From Cenarchaeum symbiosum A (lineage in GTDB: Archaea; Thermoproteota; Nitrososphaeria; Nitrososphaerales; Nitrosopumilaceae), in the NCBI GenBank assembly GCA_000200715.1, contig DP000238.1, positions 1,784,849 to 1,848,848 of the forward strand: a DNA stretch of 64,000 nt. The letters are read 5' to 3'. Both the position numbers and the translations under genes were made by a program. This document shows, in pieces, positions 31,235-41,059 of this stretch. The notes under the pieces are model-generated. The model saw only the letters and a list, made by a program, of their open reading frames with translations. It had not been told where the DNA came from and ran no database searches. Each line of letters begins with the position of its first letter. Position 1 is the stretch's first letter.

Positions 31235-32665
31235 CTATTCCCCAAAGTCCTTGTAGTATACCTTGAATGTCTTGAGGTTGACCAGAACCGCCCGGGCAGG
31301 GGTGGGGGTCTGGCCTATGCTTGACTGGAAGGGGGTCTGGCCCTGCCAGGTTCCCGCGTTGACCAGCAGCACCCCGCGGTAGCTGCCAAGCTCCGTCACG
31401 TGGACGTGCCCCATGTGGAAGATGTCCGGCACCTCGTCTATTACCATCATGTCCTCAGTCTCTGGGGCGATGGGCGTCTGGCTGCCGAATATGGGGCTGT
31501 AATGCCGGACCTTGAGCAGGTGGCGCATGACGTCGACCGGCCTGTCGTAGCTCAGCCCGGGGGTGGTCTTTACTATGTCGTCTATGCTCTGGCCGTGGAA
31601 TATGCCCACCTTTACACCGTTGAGCGAGATCATGGCGGGGTTGCCCAGCATTTCCACGTTGCCGCGCTCCCAGAGGCCCGCGTGGTACTTTTTCGGTATG
31701 GCGGGCTGCGGCAGGGCCCTCCTTCCGGGGTCGTGGTTGCCGGGCGTTATGAATATCTGCACATGATCGGGCACGCCCGCGAGCATCTCGTCTGCCTTTT
31801 GCAGCTGCTCCCCTATGGTCTGGTATGCAAGCTCCTTGTCCTGGTTGGGGAATATCCCCACGCCGTCCACCAGGTCGCCGCCTATTATCATATAGCGGAC
31901 CCTCCTGGCCACCGGGTCTATGCCTGATAGCCAGGAGACGAACTCTGCAAACGCCCCCTCCAGAAAGTACTTGCTGCCTATGTGCAGGTCCGAAAGAAAG
32001 ACCGCGTACACCTCGCTCTCGGACCTGTTGGGCTCGGATCCGGACCCGGGCACATCCGGCATGATCAGCTCCCGCGCCACAAGCCCGCCGCCCCTCCCCG
32101 CCACGACCTTTGCCATTACAAACTGGTCGTTTAGCAGCATGTCGGCCGCCTTCCGCAGGTCCCCGTCGTGCACCACCGCTTCCAGCGTGCCGGCGGGGTC
32201 GTCGAGCGCCACCTTGGTCACGTTCCGTTCGGAGGACCGGCCGGTGACCAGCCCGCAGACGTACGCCTCCTCGTCGTCCTTGACAGAGGCGGCAGAGGCG
32301 CTGCTCCTGAGGCGGGACGCCTCGGGCCTGGCAAGCACTATCTTTTTGAGCTTTGCAAACCTGCTTGCAAAAAGGGCATTGTACCCCTCTACCCCTTCCG
32401 CCGACGTGATCAATGGAGTGGGATCAAACAGGACGGAATGCTCTGCCGTGAGCTCGCCCTCGGGTTTTATGCCGAGGATCTCCTCCAGGTCGTCCCGGCT
32501 GATCATAAACGCGTTCTTGCCGGCCTTGGTCTTGACCAGGTCCCTGATCAGCCTCTGCAGCTCGGATGCATCAACGCCCTCCAGCACGTCCAGCGCGTCG
32601 GGGTGCACCTGAAAGCCCTTTTTGAGCGCGTAATCAAGGGCCAGGGCCACCTCTCGGTCCAACAC
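31235..32665 (-). CDS. polB: DNA polymerase D small subunit DP1 (3'-5' exonuclease)
   Basis: About 476 residues. It is the calcineurin-like proofreading subunit of PolD. The metal-binding motifs appear in order: DLHIGSKYF, GGDLVDGVG, TPGNHDPGR, HGQSIDD and HMGHVHVTEL. An OB-fold (VCGLVTGRSSERNVTKVALDDP) precedes them, and the N-terminus is a small helical domain that contacts DP2. The frame opens with TTG at 32677, but AAATTTAATTAAA (reverse strand, 32683-32695) puts the transcript start near the GTG at 32665. It converges with cdc6. Confidence 0.95.
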   Translation of the reverse strand: MLDREVALALDYALKKGFQVHPDALDVLEGVDASELQRLIRDLVKTKAGKNAFMISRDDLEEILGIKPEGELTAEHSVLFDPTPLITSAEGVEGYNALFASRFAKLKKIVLARPEASRLRSSASAASVKDDEEAYVCGLVTGRSSERNVTKVALDDPAGTLEAVVHDGDLRKAADMLLNDQFVMAKVVAGRGGGLVARELIMPDVPGSGSEPNRSESEVYAVFLSDLHIGSKYFLEGAFAEFVSWLSGIDPVARRVRYMIIGGDLVDGVGIFPNQDKELAYQTIGEQLQKADEMLAGVPDHVQIFITPGNHDPGRRALPQPAIPKKYHAGLWERGNVEMLGNPAMISLNGVKVGIFHGQSIDDIVKTTPGLSYDRPVDVMRHLLKVRHYSPIFGSQTPIAPETEDMMVIDEVPDIFHMGHVHVTELGSYRGVLLVNAGTWQGQTPFQSSIGQTPTPARAVLVNLKTFKVYYKDFGE

Positions 32666-32797
32666 CCCCCGGGGCAATGTGTTTTAATTAAATTTACCCG
32701 CGGCCGGGGGATCGCGGAGGACGGGGCGCCTGCGCGGATTTCGCGGCGGCTCTTACAACACACTATTATATCAACAGGGGAGGGGTAGCCTGATCCC

Positions 32798-33328
32798 ATG
32801 AAGCGGGCCTATGTCTTTCTCATCTTCCTGGGGATCTTTACACTCGCCTACCAGATTGGCGCAATGTGGCCCGTGGATACCGACGAGGCCCAGGAGTTCA
32901 TGGACGAGTTCAGGGAGCAGGTGGAGGGCATAGACGCGCTGGGCATATTCATGCACAACACGCGGATAGCGCTGCCCATGTTCATACCCGGCTTCGGGAT
33001 GGCATGGGGGCTATTTGCAGCCTGGTCCACGGGGCACGCGTTTGCGTCATTTGCGTCGGTGACGCCGGCGCTGGCGGAACTGCACCCGCTGTCTGTCCTC
33101 TTCACGACGCCGTTTGGAATCATGGAGGTGACCGCATACTCGCTGGCCATCTCGAGGAGCTACCTGCTGGGCGTCCTGATGATCAAGAGCAGGCCCATTC
33201 GGCCGCACATCCGCATGATCCTCATTGAGATCGGCATCGTGCTGGGCCTCCTGATCGCAGGCGGCGTCATCGAGCACCAGATAATAGAGATGATAGGCGA
33301 GACGGTCCCCGCGGAGCCGACGATATGA
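32798..33328 (+). CDS. SpoIIM/DUF95-family membrane protein
   Basis: A 176-residue protein with four to five hydrophobic helices. The family motif is seen in GIFMHNTRIALPMFIPGFGMAWGLFAAW and TPFGIMEVTAYSLAIS. Members of the stage II sporulation protein M family occur widely in archaea without sporulation; function there is unknown. TATTATAT (32763-32770) lies about 30 bp upstream. It converges with cbiE. Confidence 0.75.
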   Translation: MKRAYVFLIFLGIFTLAYQIGAMWPVDTDEAQEFMDEFREQVEGIDALGIFMHNTRIALPMFIPGFGMAWGLFAAWSTGHAFASFASVTPALAELHPLSVLFTTPFGIMEVTAYSLAISRSYLLGVLMIKSRPIRPHIRMILIEIGIVLGLLIAGGVIEHQIIEMIGETVPAEPTI

Positions 33329-33334
33329 TCCCGA

Positions 33335-34054
33335 TCATACATTCCACTGCCACTGATAGTTCATGTAAGAGTCCGGCCTGTGCTGGTCGAACACCATCAC
33401 GCTGAGATCCGAGAACTCTTTGCCCTCAAGATTGCTGACCATCCCCTCAAAGGAGGCCTCGTCCTCCCCCGTCAGCCTCTCGAACACGCAGACCCTCATG
33501 CGGCCCGTATCAAAGCCGCTGCCGCGGAGGTACGCGGCAATCTCGGACGGCATAAAGTGCCTTTCGGGGCTGCGGGGCCACGGCCTCGGGACCAGTATGA
33601 CACTCAGCCCGTCGAGCAGGGCCTTTTGCAGCTCCAGCTTCTTGCCCTCTATCGACGGGGTCACATGCATGGTGATCACCCGGGACTTGTCCAGGGGAAT
33701 CCTGGCCCTCGCTGCCGCCACCTGGATCGCGCTGATTCCCGGCACGACCCGGACGTCCCCAAAGATCTCGACGAGCCGGTCGACCACCTCGGATTCTGAA
33801 AAACTGGCGTCCCCGGTAAACGGCACGGCCAGGCTCCTTTCGCCCAGCCCCGCGGCAATCCTCTGGTACACCTCCTCCTGGGTGGCCATGGTGATCCGGT
33901 GCACCTCCTTTCCCTCCAGCAGGCCGGCTATGGCATGAAGCGTATACTCGTGCCCGGCCACCACGCCGCAGGCATTTATCGCCTCCCGGGCCTCGCCCGT
34001 CAGGCACGCAGGCGAGCCGGGGCCGACGCCGACGGCGTACACCTTTGCCTTCAC
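33335..34054 (-). CDS. cbiE: Cobalt-precorrin-7 C5-methyltransferase-like protein (CbiE)
   Basis: A 239-residue tetrapyrrole SAM methylase. The N-terminal VGVGPGSPACLTGEAREAI is the class signature, followed by AVPFTGDASF, VPGISAIQVAAARARIPLD (the GIS motif) and VILVPRPWPRSPE. This family methylates C5 and sometimes C15 in cobalamin synthesis; thaumarchaea make B12. The start overlaps the stop of the upstream gene (ATGA), so the two are coupled. Confidence 0.82.
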   Translation of the reverse strand: MKAKVYAVGVGPGSPACLTGEAREAINACGVVAGHEYTLHAIAGLLEGKEVHRITMATQEEVYQRIAAGLGERSLAVPFTGDASFSESEVVDRLVEIFGDVRVVPGISAIQVAAARARIPLDKSRVITMHVTPSIEGKKLELQKALLDGLSVILVPRPWPRSPERHFMPSEIAAYLRGSGFDTGRMRVCVFERLTGEDEASFEGMVSNLEGKEFSDLSVMVFDQHRPDSYMNYQWQWNV

Positions 34055-34539
34055 GGGGTGATCCTCCGCTCCCTGATGAACTCGACAAACGGCCCCCAGT
34101 CGACCTTTAGATATCTGGTGGGCTCCTTGAGCGGATATTTCACCCAGTCCCTCGCTATCATGTACCGGAACTTTGCGTCCTTGCCGTCCTTTGAATAGCG
34201 CAGCTCAAGGACGCTGCCCCACGCCTTCTCGGAGTATTCCACGTCCAGTATGTCATCAAATGCAATTTCTGTATTCTTTGTGTTCTCGAGATCCCTGCGC
34301 AGGTCCTCCTCCCCGTACCCGTCATGGAGGATCATGGTATCCTTGGACCTCATCAGCTTGAGCGCCTGCCTGTCCACCACTACGGTCCACCACCTCTTTT
34401 TGGATTCCGTCTTTTGTACAAAACAGAGGTGCCTATCCGTGAGCAGCAGCATGCCCTCCCTTCCGCCCACCGAGAACCTCTTCCTGGCCTCCCGCCAGAC
34501 CGAGACCAGGTGGGCGCGGATCCTCTCGTCGTCGTCCAT
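34051..34539 (-). CDS. PH-like hypothetical protein
   Basis: A 162-residue soluble protein. The pattern EGMLLLTDRHLCFVQKTE and VLELRYSKDGKDAKFRY suggests a PH/GRAM-like beta sandwich, but that is a resemblance only. It overlaps cbiE by 4 bp. A TTTTTAAAA box (reverse strand, about 34561-34569) is 26 bp upstream of the ATG. Function unknown. Confidence 0.65.
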   Translation of the reverse strand: MDDDERIRAHLVSVWREARKRFSVGGREGMLLLTDRHLCFVQKTESKKRWWTVVVDRQALKLMRSKDTMILHDGYGEEDLRRDLENTKNTEIAFDDILDVEYSEKAWGSVLELRYSKDGKDAKFRYMIARDWVKYPLKEPTRYLKVDWGPFVEFIRERRITP

Positions 34540-34687
34540 GCTTCAGGTCGTGGCGGGGCTTTTTTAAAAACTGATGGCCCGGGTGCGTGCCTCCCTCCCG
34601 GGGCGGGATCCGTGCCTGAGGCTGGGCCTTGCACGGCGGGCATGCCACGAAGCTTGGCTTTTATTTGGCCCGGGGCGGGGCACCGCG

Positions 34688-36325
34688 TTGAAGGCGCTCC
34701 TGTCAGCCATTGCCGCTGTCATTTTGGCCGCGGGCGCGGCCGATGCATACGCCGAGGACAGGCTGGTCGTATTGCACACAAAGTCCGGGGATATCGCCAT
34801 AGAGTTCTTTGCGGATGACGCGCCGGGGCATGTAGAGAACTATATCTCCCTGGTGGAGTCGGGCTTTTACGACCGGACCGTATTCCATCGTGTAATAGAG
34901 GGCTTTATGATCCAGGGAGGAGACCCCAAGACCAAGCCCGATGGGTATGATTCTGTAGGCGAGTGGGGCACCGGCGACCCGGGATACATGATAGATGCCG
35001 AGTTTAACACGATAAAGCACAACCGCGGCATATTATCCATGGCGCGCTCGCAGAACCCCGACAGCGCCGGCTCGCAGTTCTTTATCGTCCACAGGGCATC
35101 CAACTTTCTAGACGGGCAGTACACCGCCTTTGGCAGGGTCGTCACACAGGAGGGCCTGGACACGCTTGATGTGATTGCCACACTGGAGACCCCGCCCGGC
35201 GAGACGATACCCCTGAGATGGGGAGAAGGGGAGATAACCTCGGCCGAGGTGGTCGACAGGTCCTCCGTCGATAACCTGCTGGATCTCGGCGAGCCGGAGA
35301 GGATGAACCTGCCCCCGGAGATGTCGGACCCGCCTCTGGAGATCGTCTCGGGCACCTATACCAACGATGATCTCGGGATCGAGTTTGACGCCCCCGACGG
35401 CTGGTCTGTGCAGAGCCCGGCAAAGACGACTGCCAGCGCGCCGGACATGATCTTTGTGGGCCCGCAGGTGGAAGGGTTCAACCCCGCAATCGCAATCACG
35501 ATAGACCCGAGGGGCTCGATGAGCCTGGACGACAAGGTTGCCCAGAACCAGAGGCTGCTCGACGAGCAGGACGGGCCGGTGGGATTTGAAGTGCTCTCGG
35601 AGAACACCACGGACATCAACGAGTTTGAGGCGTTCGCCAAGGACGCAAGGGGCACGTTTCCCCTGAGCGGCGAGAACGTGACCATAACATTCAGGGAGGT
35701 GGTGCTCGCTACCCCCGACCTGTTCTACACGCTTACATACAGCAGCAGGGACAGCGCATTCAACGATTATCTGGGCGAGTTTAATTCACTGCTCTACTCG
35801 TTTACGGTCCTGCCGGGCGCCAGGGCGCAGACCCCGCTGCAGCTCGGCGGGCAGGAGGCCCCCCTCGATGCAGCCGAAGGCGGCATGTCCGACGATGCAA
35901 CGTCCGAGGGCGGAGGGTGCCTGATCGCCACTGCCGCATACGGCACGGAGCTGGCGCCGCAGGTGCAGCAGCTTCGCGAGGTAAGGGACGGTACGCTCAT
36001 GTCTACCGCGTCGGGCTCGGCGTTCATGTCGGCGTTCAACTCTGCATACTATGCATTCTCGCCCGCCGTGGCGGACCTCGAGAGGGAAAGCCCCGCGGTC
36101 CGCGAGGCCGTCCGCCTGCTCATCACCCCGATGCTTGCAACCCTGTCGTTAATGTCGCTGGCCGAGGAGGGATCCGAGCAGCAGGTGCTCGGCCTTGGCA
36201 TCGCGGTGATATCGCTCAACCTGGGCATGTATGTGGCTGCCCCCGCGCTGGCCGTATCAGGGCTTGCTACCATACGTCGTCGACCTCGTCTAGGCCGCGC
36301 TGCTCCACAGCAGAGCTCTTCCTGA
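34688..36325 (+). CDS. Secreted cyclophilin-type prolyl isomerase with C-terminal CFI-box anchor
   Basis: About 545 residues from a TTG at 34688. TTTTATTT at 34660-34667 is about 25 bp upstream, and the longer frame from 34574 lacks a signal peptide. Residues 1-20 are a signal peptide. Residues about 22-175 are a cyclophilin domain (FHRVIEGFMIQGGDP, SQFFIVH). Residues about 220-380 are a PsbP-like beta domain (GIEFDAPDGWSVQSPA). The motif GGGCLIATAAYGTELAPQV near residue 411 matches the Cys-containing CFI-box C-terminal domain of archaeal surface proteins, followed by hydrophobic helices. Probably folds exported proteins at the cell surface. The end overlaps NDH-2 by 59 bp. Confidence 0.85.
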   Translation: MKALLSAIAAVILAAGAADAYAEDRLVVLHTKSGDIAIEFFADDAPGHVENYISLVESGFYDRTVFHRVIEGFMIQGGDPKTKPDGYDSVGEWGTGDPGYMIDAEFNTIKHNRGILSMARSQNPDSAGSQFFIVHRASNFLDGQYTAFGRVVTQEGLDTLDVIATLETPPGETIPLRWGEGEITSAEVVDRSSVDNLLDLGEPERMNLPPEMSDPPLEIVSGTYTNDDLGIEFDAPDGWSVQSPAKTTASAPDMIFVGPQVEGFNPAIAITIDPRGSMSLDDKVAQNQRLLDEQDGPVGFEVLSENTTDINEFEAFAKDARGTFPLSGENVTITFREVVLATPDLFYTLTYSSRDSAFNDYLGEFNSLLYSFTVLPGARAQTPLQLGGQEAPLDAAEGGMSDDATSEGGGCLIATAAYGTELAPQVQQLREVRDGTLMSTASGSAFMSAFNSAYYAFSPAVADLERESPAVREAVRLLITPMLATLSLMSLAEEGSEQQVLGLGIAVISLNLGMYVAAPALAVSGLATIRRRPRLGRAAPQQSSS

Positions 36326-37601
36326 AGAGCTTCATCCTGGCAATATCCCGGTCAAAGAAGAGGTCTATCGTCCAGTCGAGCAGCACCCTGATCCGCTTCT
36401 CCATCCTGGGGATCTTTGAGAGGTAGACGTTTCTCCACAGGAACCACGCCCAAAAGCCCGCGATATTCGCGCCAAGAAACGACGCTATGCCCGTGCGCTT
36501 GCCTATTACCGCCATCTGCCCCTTTTGCTTGAACGTAAACGCCTTCATGCCGCCGCCCCTGATCAGCGCCTGCAGGTTGTGGGCCACCGTCTCGCCCTGC
36601 GCCTCTGCCAGCTGCGCGGTGGGGGGAAACGGGCGCCCGCTGCCGGGGTCCACCGAAAGGGCGCAGTCGCCCACCGCGAACACCCCGGGAAACTCGGGAA
36701 CTGCGAGAAAGCCATCCACTACTATCTTGCCCTTCTCGGTCTTGAAAAGCGACCTCTTGATCGTATTGACGGGCGTCACCCCGGCGGTCCACACCAATGT
36801 GTTCGTCCTGATCGCATCCTCGCCGCCGCCGTCGAGCCCCTTGAAGGAGACCTCCGTGCCGTCAAAGCCGCTCACCGCTGTCCGGAGCCTTATGTCCATC
36901 CCTTTCTCCAGCAGCTTCTCATGGGCAAACTTTGCGAGCTTTTCATCAAACCCGGGCAGTATGGCGCCGAGCGCCTCGAGCACCACCACGCTAAAGTCGT
37001 CCTTGCGTATGTTGGGATAGTGCTTTCTTGCGTCGAGCAGCAAATCCAGGATCTCCCCCGCGGTCTCTATGCCGGCAAAGCCCCCGCCCACTATAACAAA
37101 CGTGAGCAGCGTCCCCCGGAGTATCGGGTCGGTCTCGTTCTCCGCCTGCTCGAGCATGTCGACGACCCTGTTTCTCAGCACGACCGCGTCGCCCAGCGTC
37201 TTCATTGTATACGCGTTCTTTTCTACGTCGCTCAGGCCGAAAAAGTTGGTCTGGCTGCCGAGTGCGAGCACCAGAAAATCATAGGTGATGGAGATGCCGC
37301 GCTTCTCCCTTGTGCCCCACAGGTCGACGCTCTTGCCGTACGGGTCTATGTTCTTGACCCTGCCCTCGTAAAAGGTGGTCCTGTCGCAGATAGTCCTGAT
37401 CGGCATGACGATGTGCCTGGTCTCGATCATGCCCGACGCCACCTGCGGCAGCATCGGGGTGAACAGCAAAAAGTTGTCCTCGCTTACCATGGTTATCTCC
37501 ACGTCGGCGTCGCCGCCCATTGTCGACTCGAGCTCCCGCGCGCATTTTACGCCGGCGAACCCGCCGCCAAGGATCAGTATTCTTTTCTTTTTATCCTGCA
37601 A
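36267..37601 (-). CDS. Type II NADH dehydrogenase-like flavoprotein
   Basis: A 444-residue pyridine nucleotide-disulfide oxidoreductase. FAD-binding ILGGGFAGVKCARELE lies at the N-terminus, and the NADH-binding Rossmann motif FVIVGGGFAGIETAGEIL at about 165-185. A second FAD motif is PGVFAVGDCALS. Like NDH-2 it has a C-terminal amphipathic or hydrophobic segment (ANIAGFWAWFLWRNVYL) for membrane attachment. It would pass electrons from NADH to a quinone without pumping protons. Start codon TTG. Sulfide:quinone reductase is less likely because the catalytic Cys pair is not evident. Confidence 0.85.
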   Translation of the reverse strand: MQDKKKRILILGGGFAGVKCARELESTMGGDADVEITMVSEDNFLLFTPMLPQVASGMIETRHIVMPIRTICDRTTFYEGRVKNIDPYGKSVDLWGTREKRGISITYDFLVLALGSQTNFFGLSDVEKNAYTMKTLGDAVVLRNRVVDMLEQAENETDPILRGTLLTFVIVGGGFAGIETAGEILDLLLDARKHYPNIRKDDFSVVVLEALGAILPGFDEKLAKFAHEKLLEKGMDIRLRTAVSGFDGTEVSFKGLDGGGEDAIRTNTLVWTAGVTPVNTIKRSLFKTEKGKIVVDGFLAVPEFPGVFAVGDCALSVDPGSGRPFPPTAQLAEAQGETVAHNLQALIRGGGMKAFTFKQKGQMAVIGKRTGIASFLGANIAGFWAWFLWRNVYLSKIPRMEKRIRVLLDWTIDLFFDRDIARMKLFRKSSAVEQRGLDEVDDVW

Positions 37602-37641
37602 CTGCGGCGCTCCCGGGCCCCTGAACCGTATCCATCAGGCG

Positions 37642-38301
37642 CTAACCCCTTGCCACCGTGCGGAGGACCTCGTACGCCCGGGCGGCGTCGTCCTGGTCGA
37701 ATGTTATGATCATGTTCTCCCTGCTAAAGTACGCGTCGACAAACTCGACGCCGTTCTTGTGGAGCAGCTCTACCACATAGGATCCCGCGTCGGCCCTCTG
37801 CTCGAGCGGCATGCTGATCTTGATCCTGACAAGCCCCGTGCTGAACGTCTCCTGGCCCTGCGGCATAGAGCTCATTATCCTCCTTATGCCCTCGAGGTCT
37901 TCAGTCAGCAGCCGAAACGAGCCCGGCAGCTTGAAAAAGTCAAAGTCCTTTGTCACACGGGAGAACTTTTCAAGCAGGTCGGCAGGATACCCGTCATCGT
38001 ACGCGTCCCCGGGAAGCTTGATGTCCACCATCCCGTCGGTCAGCGAGATCCTTGCATCCTTGAGCACAGTCTCGCTCCTGACCTCGTCCTTCTGGTCGAA
38101 CGAATCGGCGTACCTCTTTATCGCCACCACTATCGTGTTGAGGTTGACCGGCCCCCCGAGATGCCTCTCCACCTCGGACTGTATCTTTACTGCAAGCGCG
38201 GTATAATTGATGAGGTCCATCTTCATGCAGTCATATACGGAGCGGTTCCGTGTTACTATCTCGCGTACCGCCTCTGGAACGGAGACGCCTGCAGCCTTCA
38301 T
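37642..38301 (-). CDS. Hypothetical protein with ACT-like C-terminal half
   Basis: A 219-residue protein. The N-terminal part (VSVPEAVREIVTRNRSVYDCMKMDLINYTALAVKIQ) looks helix-turn-helix-like. The C-terminal half (RIKISMPLEQRADAGSYVVELLHKNGVEFVDAYFS) has the beta-alpha pattern of an ACT domain. These suggest a ligand-responsive regulator, but I cannot name the family. ATTATAAATG (reverse strand, about 38322-38331) is about 26 bp before the ATG. It is divergent from hsp20. Confidence 0.7.
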   Translation of the reverse strand: MKAAGVSVPEAVREIVTRNRSVYDCMKMDLINYTALAVKIQSEVERHLGGPVNLNTIVVAIKRYADSFDQKDEVRSETVLKDARISLTDGMVDIKLPGDAYDDGYPADLLEKFSRVTKDFDFFKLPGSFRLLTEDLEGIRRIMSSMPQGQETFSTGLVRIKISMPLEQRADAGSYVVELLHKNGVEFVDAYFSRENMIITFDQDDAARAYEVLRTVARG

Positions 38302-38366
38302 ATCAAATATTATATACTGTCATTTATAATGCTATCATGTAAGAAATCTACCCATAATAAGAAAGT

Positions 38367-38376
38367 TTTATATAAT
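38367..38376 (+). promoter_or_regulatory. TATA box of hsp20
   Basis: TTTTATATAA predicts a start of transcription near 38397 and a short leader of about 14 bases, with AGGTG near 38399-38403 as a possible weak ribosome site. This is one of the few genes here that appears to have a leader. Confidence 0.55.
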
Positions 38377-38410
38377 GTCATACACATTACATTGAATAGG
38401 TGTATATGAC

Positions 38411-38905
38411 ATGATCATAGATGACGAGTTCGACAGGCTCTTCAAGAGGATGTCCGGGTCTTTTTTCAACCTGGATGAGCTCTTGGAGGAGGCCCGGCAG
38501 ACCGGAGGCCAGGGCGGGCCCGTATACTACGGGTACGCCATGACCGTCGGTCCGGACGGGAAGCCTGTCGTAAGGGAATACGGCAACATGAAGCCCGGCC
38601 TGCTGCCCAATGCAGAAAGGAGGGAGCCCCTCGTTGACGCGATAGTCGACGAGAAGGACGGCATCCTCAAGCTGGTGGCGGAGATGCCCGGAGTCGAGAA
38701 GGATGACGTCAAGGTCGTAGTCGAGGGGGCGACAGTCTCCATTGACGCAGAGAGGGGTTCAAAAAAGTACCATGTACAGGTACCTCTCGAGCACAAGGTC
38801 GACCAGGACTCGGCAAAGGCAAACTACAGGAACGGGATTCTAGAGCTGGCATTCAAGCTGGCCAAGCCGGACAAGCCGAAAGGCAAGACAGTGGAGGTCC
38901 AATAA
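38411..38905 (+). CDS. hsp20: Small heat shock protein, Hsp20 family
   Basis: A 164-residue protein with an alpha-crystallin domain at about residues 70-155 (VDEKDGILKLVAEMPGVEKDDVKVVVEGATVS; NYRNGILELAFKLAKP carries the GIL motif). Hsp20 oligomers hold unfolding proteins for refolding. It is followed after 12 bp by the CDC48 gene on the same strand, so proteostasis genes are clustered. Confidence 0.93.
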   Translation: MIIDDEFDRLFKRMSGSFFNLDELLEEARQTGGQGGPVYYGYAMTVGPDGKPVVREYGNMKPGLLPNAERREPLVDAIVDEKDGILKLVAEMPGVEKDDVKVVVEGATVSIDAERGSKKYHVQVPLEHKVDQDSAKANYRNGILELAFKLAKPDKPKGKTVEVQ

Positions 38906-38917
38906 CCTCCTTTTTTT
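38903..38917 (+). terminator. Possible T-rich terminator after hsp20
   Basis: The stretch CCTCCTTTTTTT follows the hsp20 stop. Oligo-T tracts terminate archaeal RNA polymerase. It lies directly before the CDC48 start, so it may reduce but not prevent read-through. Confidence 0.4.
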
Positions 38918-41059
38918 ATGGTGATGAGTATGGAAGGAATAGAACTGCGGGTCGAAGAGATACCACGGCAGCACGTGGGTGCCGGGAGGGTGATAGCCGA
39001 CCCGGTGGTTATGGAGCAGGCCGGCTGGAGCACGGGGCAGATCCTGGAGCTATCGTACAACAGGAGGACGCATGCAAAGCTCTGGCCTGGGGGCCCCGAG
39101 GACCGTGGCACCGGCGTGGTGAGAATCGACGGGCTGACCCGGCAGAACATAGGCGCGGGGATAGGCGACAGGATCAAGCTCTCTGCTGCATCGGCGTCTG
39201 ACGCTGTCCAGGTGGTCCTCTCGCCAGCAGAGAAGATCAACGTGGGAGGCCTGCAGGAGTACATGGCCCAGAACTTTCTCAACCATGTGTTCACGGCGGG
39301 GGACACAGTAACGCTGGGCACCCAGATGGGCGGCAGGGTGCAGTTTGCGGTTGCATCCACGTCGCCTGGCGGCCCCGTTATCGTTGTCGAGGGAACCAAG
39401 TTCAAGCTGGGAGCCCCGTCGAGGGCCACGGACGCATCGCATCCGCGGGTCACGTATGACGATCTTGGGGGGCTTACAAGCGAGGTGCAAAAGATCCGCG
39501 AGATGGTCGAGCTGCCCATGCGGCACCCGGAGCTCTTTGAGAAGATCGGCGTGGACGCGCCCCGGGGCGTTCTTTTGTACGGCCCGCCGGGCACAGGAAA
39601 GACGCTGCTTGCAAAGGCGGTGGCGGGCGAGACCAACGCGAACTTCTCCTACATAGGGGGCCCCGAGATCATGGGCAAGTATTACGGCGAGAGCGAGGAG
39701 AGGCTGCGCGAGATGTTCCGGGAGGCAGAGGAGAACGCGCCGAGCATAATATTCATAGACGAGATAGACTCGATCGCCCCCAAGCGCGACGAGGTCTCGG
39801 GCGAGCTCGAGAAAAGGATCGTCTCGCAGCTGCTATCCCTGATGGACGGCATGACCCGGCGCGGCAAGGTGGTGGTGATAGCCGCCACCAACCGGCCGGA
39901 CTCGATAGACCCGGCACTCAGGCGGCCTGGCAGGTTCGACAGGGAGATCGAGATAGGGATACCCGGCCGCGAGGGCAGGGAGCAGATACTTGGGATACAC
40001 ACGCGGGGCATGCCCCTTGACGGCGATGTCAACCTCGAGAAGATAGCCGGGGTCACGCACGGCTTTGTGGGGGCGGACCTTGAGGTGCTAACAAAGGAGG
40101 CCGCCATGGGGTCCCTGCGGAGGGTGCTGCCGGAGATCGACCTTGACCAGGAGAGGATCTCCGGGGATATCCTGCAAAAGATCAACGTGACCGCGGGCGA
40201 TTTCCGGGAGGCGCTCAGGGAGGTCCGGCCGTCGGCGCTCCGCGAGGTGCTAGTCCAGGTGCCGGATGTGAGCTGGGACGATGTAGGCGGACTCGACGGG
40301 CTCAAGGAGGAGCTGCGCATGGCCATAGAGTGGCCTGTAAAGCACAAGGAGGCGGTAAAGTACGCGGGTGTGAGCCCCCCCAAGGGCCTCATGCTTCACG
40401 GCCCGCCGGGCACCGGCAAGACCCTCATAGCAAAGGCGGTCGCTAGGATGACCGAGTCGAACTTTATCAGCGTCAAGGGGCCGGAGCTTCTCTCGAAGTG
40501 GGTCGGCGAATCAGAGAAGGGCGTCCGCGAGATATTCAGAAAGGCAAGGCAGGCCGCCCCGTGCATAATATTCTTTGACGAGGTCGACGCGCTGGTGCCC
40601 CGGCGCGGCGGCGGCTCCACATCGCATGTGACGGAGAATGTGGTCTCGCAGATACTCACCGAGATAGACGGGCTCGAGGAGCTGCACGGCGTGCTGATAA
40701 TTGGCGCCACCAACCGGCTCGACATAGTGGACCCGGCGCTGCTGCGGCCCGGCAGGTTCGACCGGGTGGTGGAGGTGCCCCGTCCGGACGCCGGCGCGCG
40801 CGAAAAGATATTTGCAATACACACAAAGAACAAGCCGCTCGACGGCACGGTGGACCTGGCTGCACTGGCATCTTCATCGGAGGGGCTCACGGGGGCCGAG
40901 ATAGAGTCCGCTGCAAACAGGGCCGCAACAGAGGCGCTCAGGCGCCACGTGGAGTCGGGCTCGGACGACGTAAAGGGGATAAAGATAACGCAGGAGGACC
41001 TGCTGGGCGCAGTCCGCTCGATGCTGCCGCAGCATGCAGGCGCCGCGACGGCTACCTGA
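38918..41059 (+). CDS. CDC48/VAT-type AAA ATPase
   Basis: A 713-residue unfoldase homologous to p97/VAT. The N-terminal double-psi barrel and N domain cover about residues 1-185. D1 has Walker [14 protein letters not shown] at about 221 and Walker [14 protein letters not shown]2 has Walker [14 protein letters not shown] at about 493, Walker [13 protein letters not shown] and second-region RPGRFDR in both rings. It extracts and unfolds proteins for the proteasome or for refolding. It follows hsp20. Confidence 0.96.
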   Translation: MVMSMEGIELRVEEIPRQHVGAGRVIADPVVMEQAGWSTGQILELSYNRRTHAKLWPGGPEDRGTGVVRIDGLTRQNIGAGIGDRIKLSAASASDAVQVVLSPAEKINVGGLQEYMAQNFLNHVFTAGDTVTLGTQMGGRVQFAVASTSPGGPVIVVEGTKFKLGAPSRATDASHPRVTYDDLGGLTSEVQKIREMVELPMRHPELFEKIGVDAPRGVLLYGPPGTGKTLLAKAVAGETNANFSYIGGPEIMGKYYGESEERLREMFREAEENAPSIIFIDEIDSIAPKRDEVSGELEKRIVSQLLSLMDGMTRRGKVVVIAATNRPDSIDPALRRPGRFDREIEIGIPGREGREQILGIHTRGMPLDGDVNLEKIAGVTHGFVGADLEVLTKEAAMGSLRRVLPEIDLDQERISGDILQKINVTAGDFREALREVRPSALREVLVQVPDVSWDDVGGLDGLKEELRMAIEWPVKHKEAVKYAGVSPPKGLMLHGPPGTGKTLIAKAVARMTESNFISVKGPELLSKWVGESEKGVREIFRKARQAAPCIIFFDEVDALVPRRGGGSTSHVTENVVSQILTEIDGLEELHGVLIIGATNRLDIVDPALLRPGRFDRVVEVPRPDAGAREKIFAIHTKNKPLDGTVDLAALASSSEGLTGAEIESAANRAATEALRRHVESGSDDVKGIKITQEDLLGAVRSMLPQHAGAATAT

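Noticed and set aside
36525-37709. 394-codon forward ORF opposite NDH-2.
   Set aside because: Antisense to a clear flavoprotein with two Rossmann motifs.
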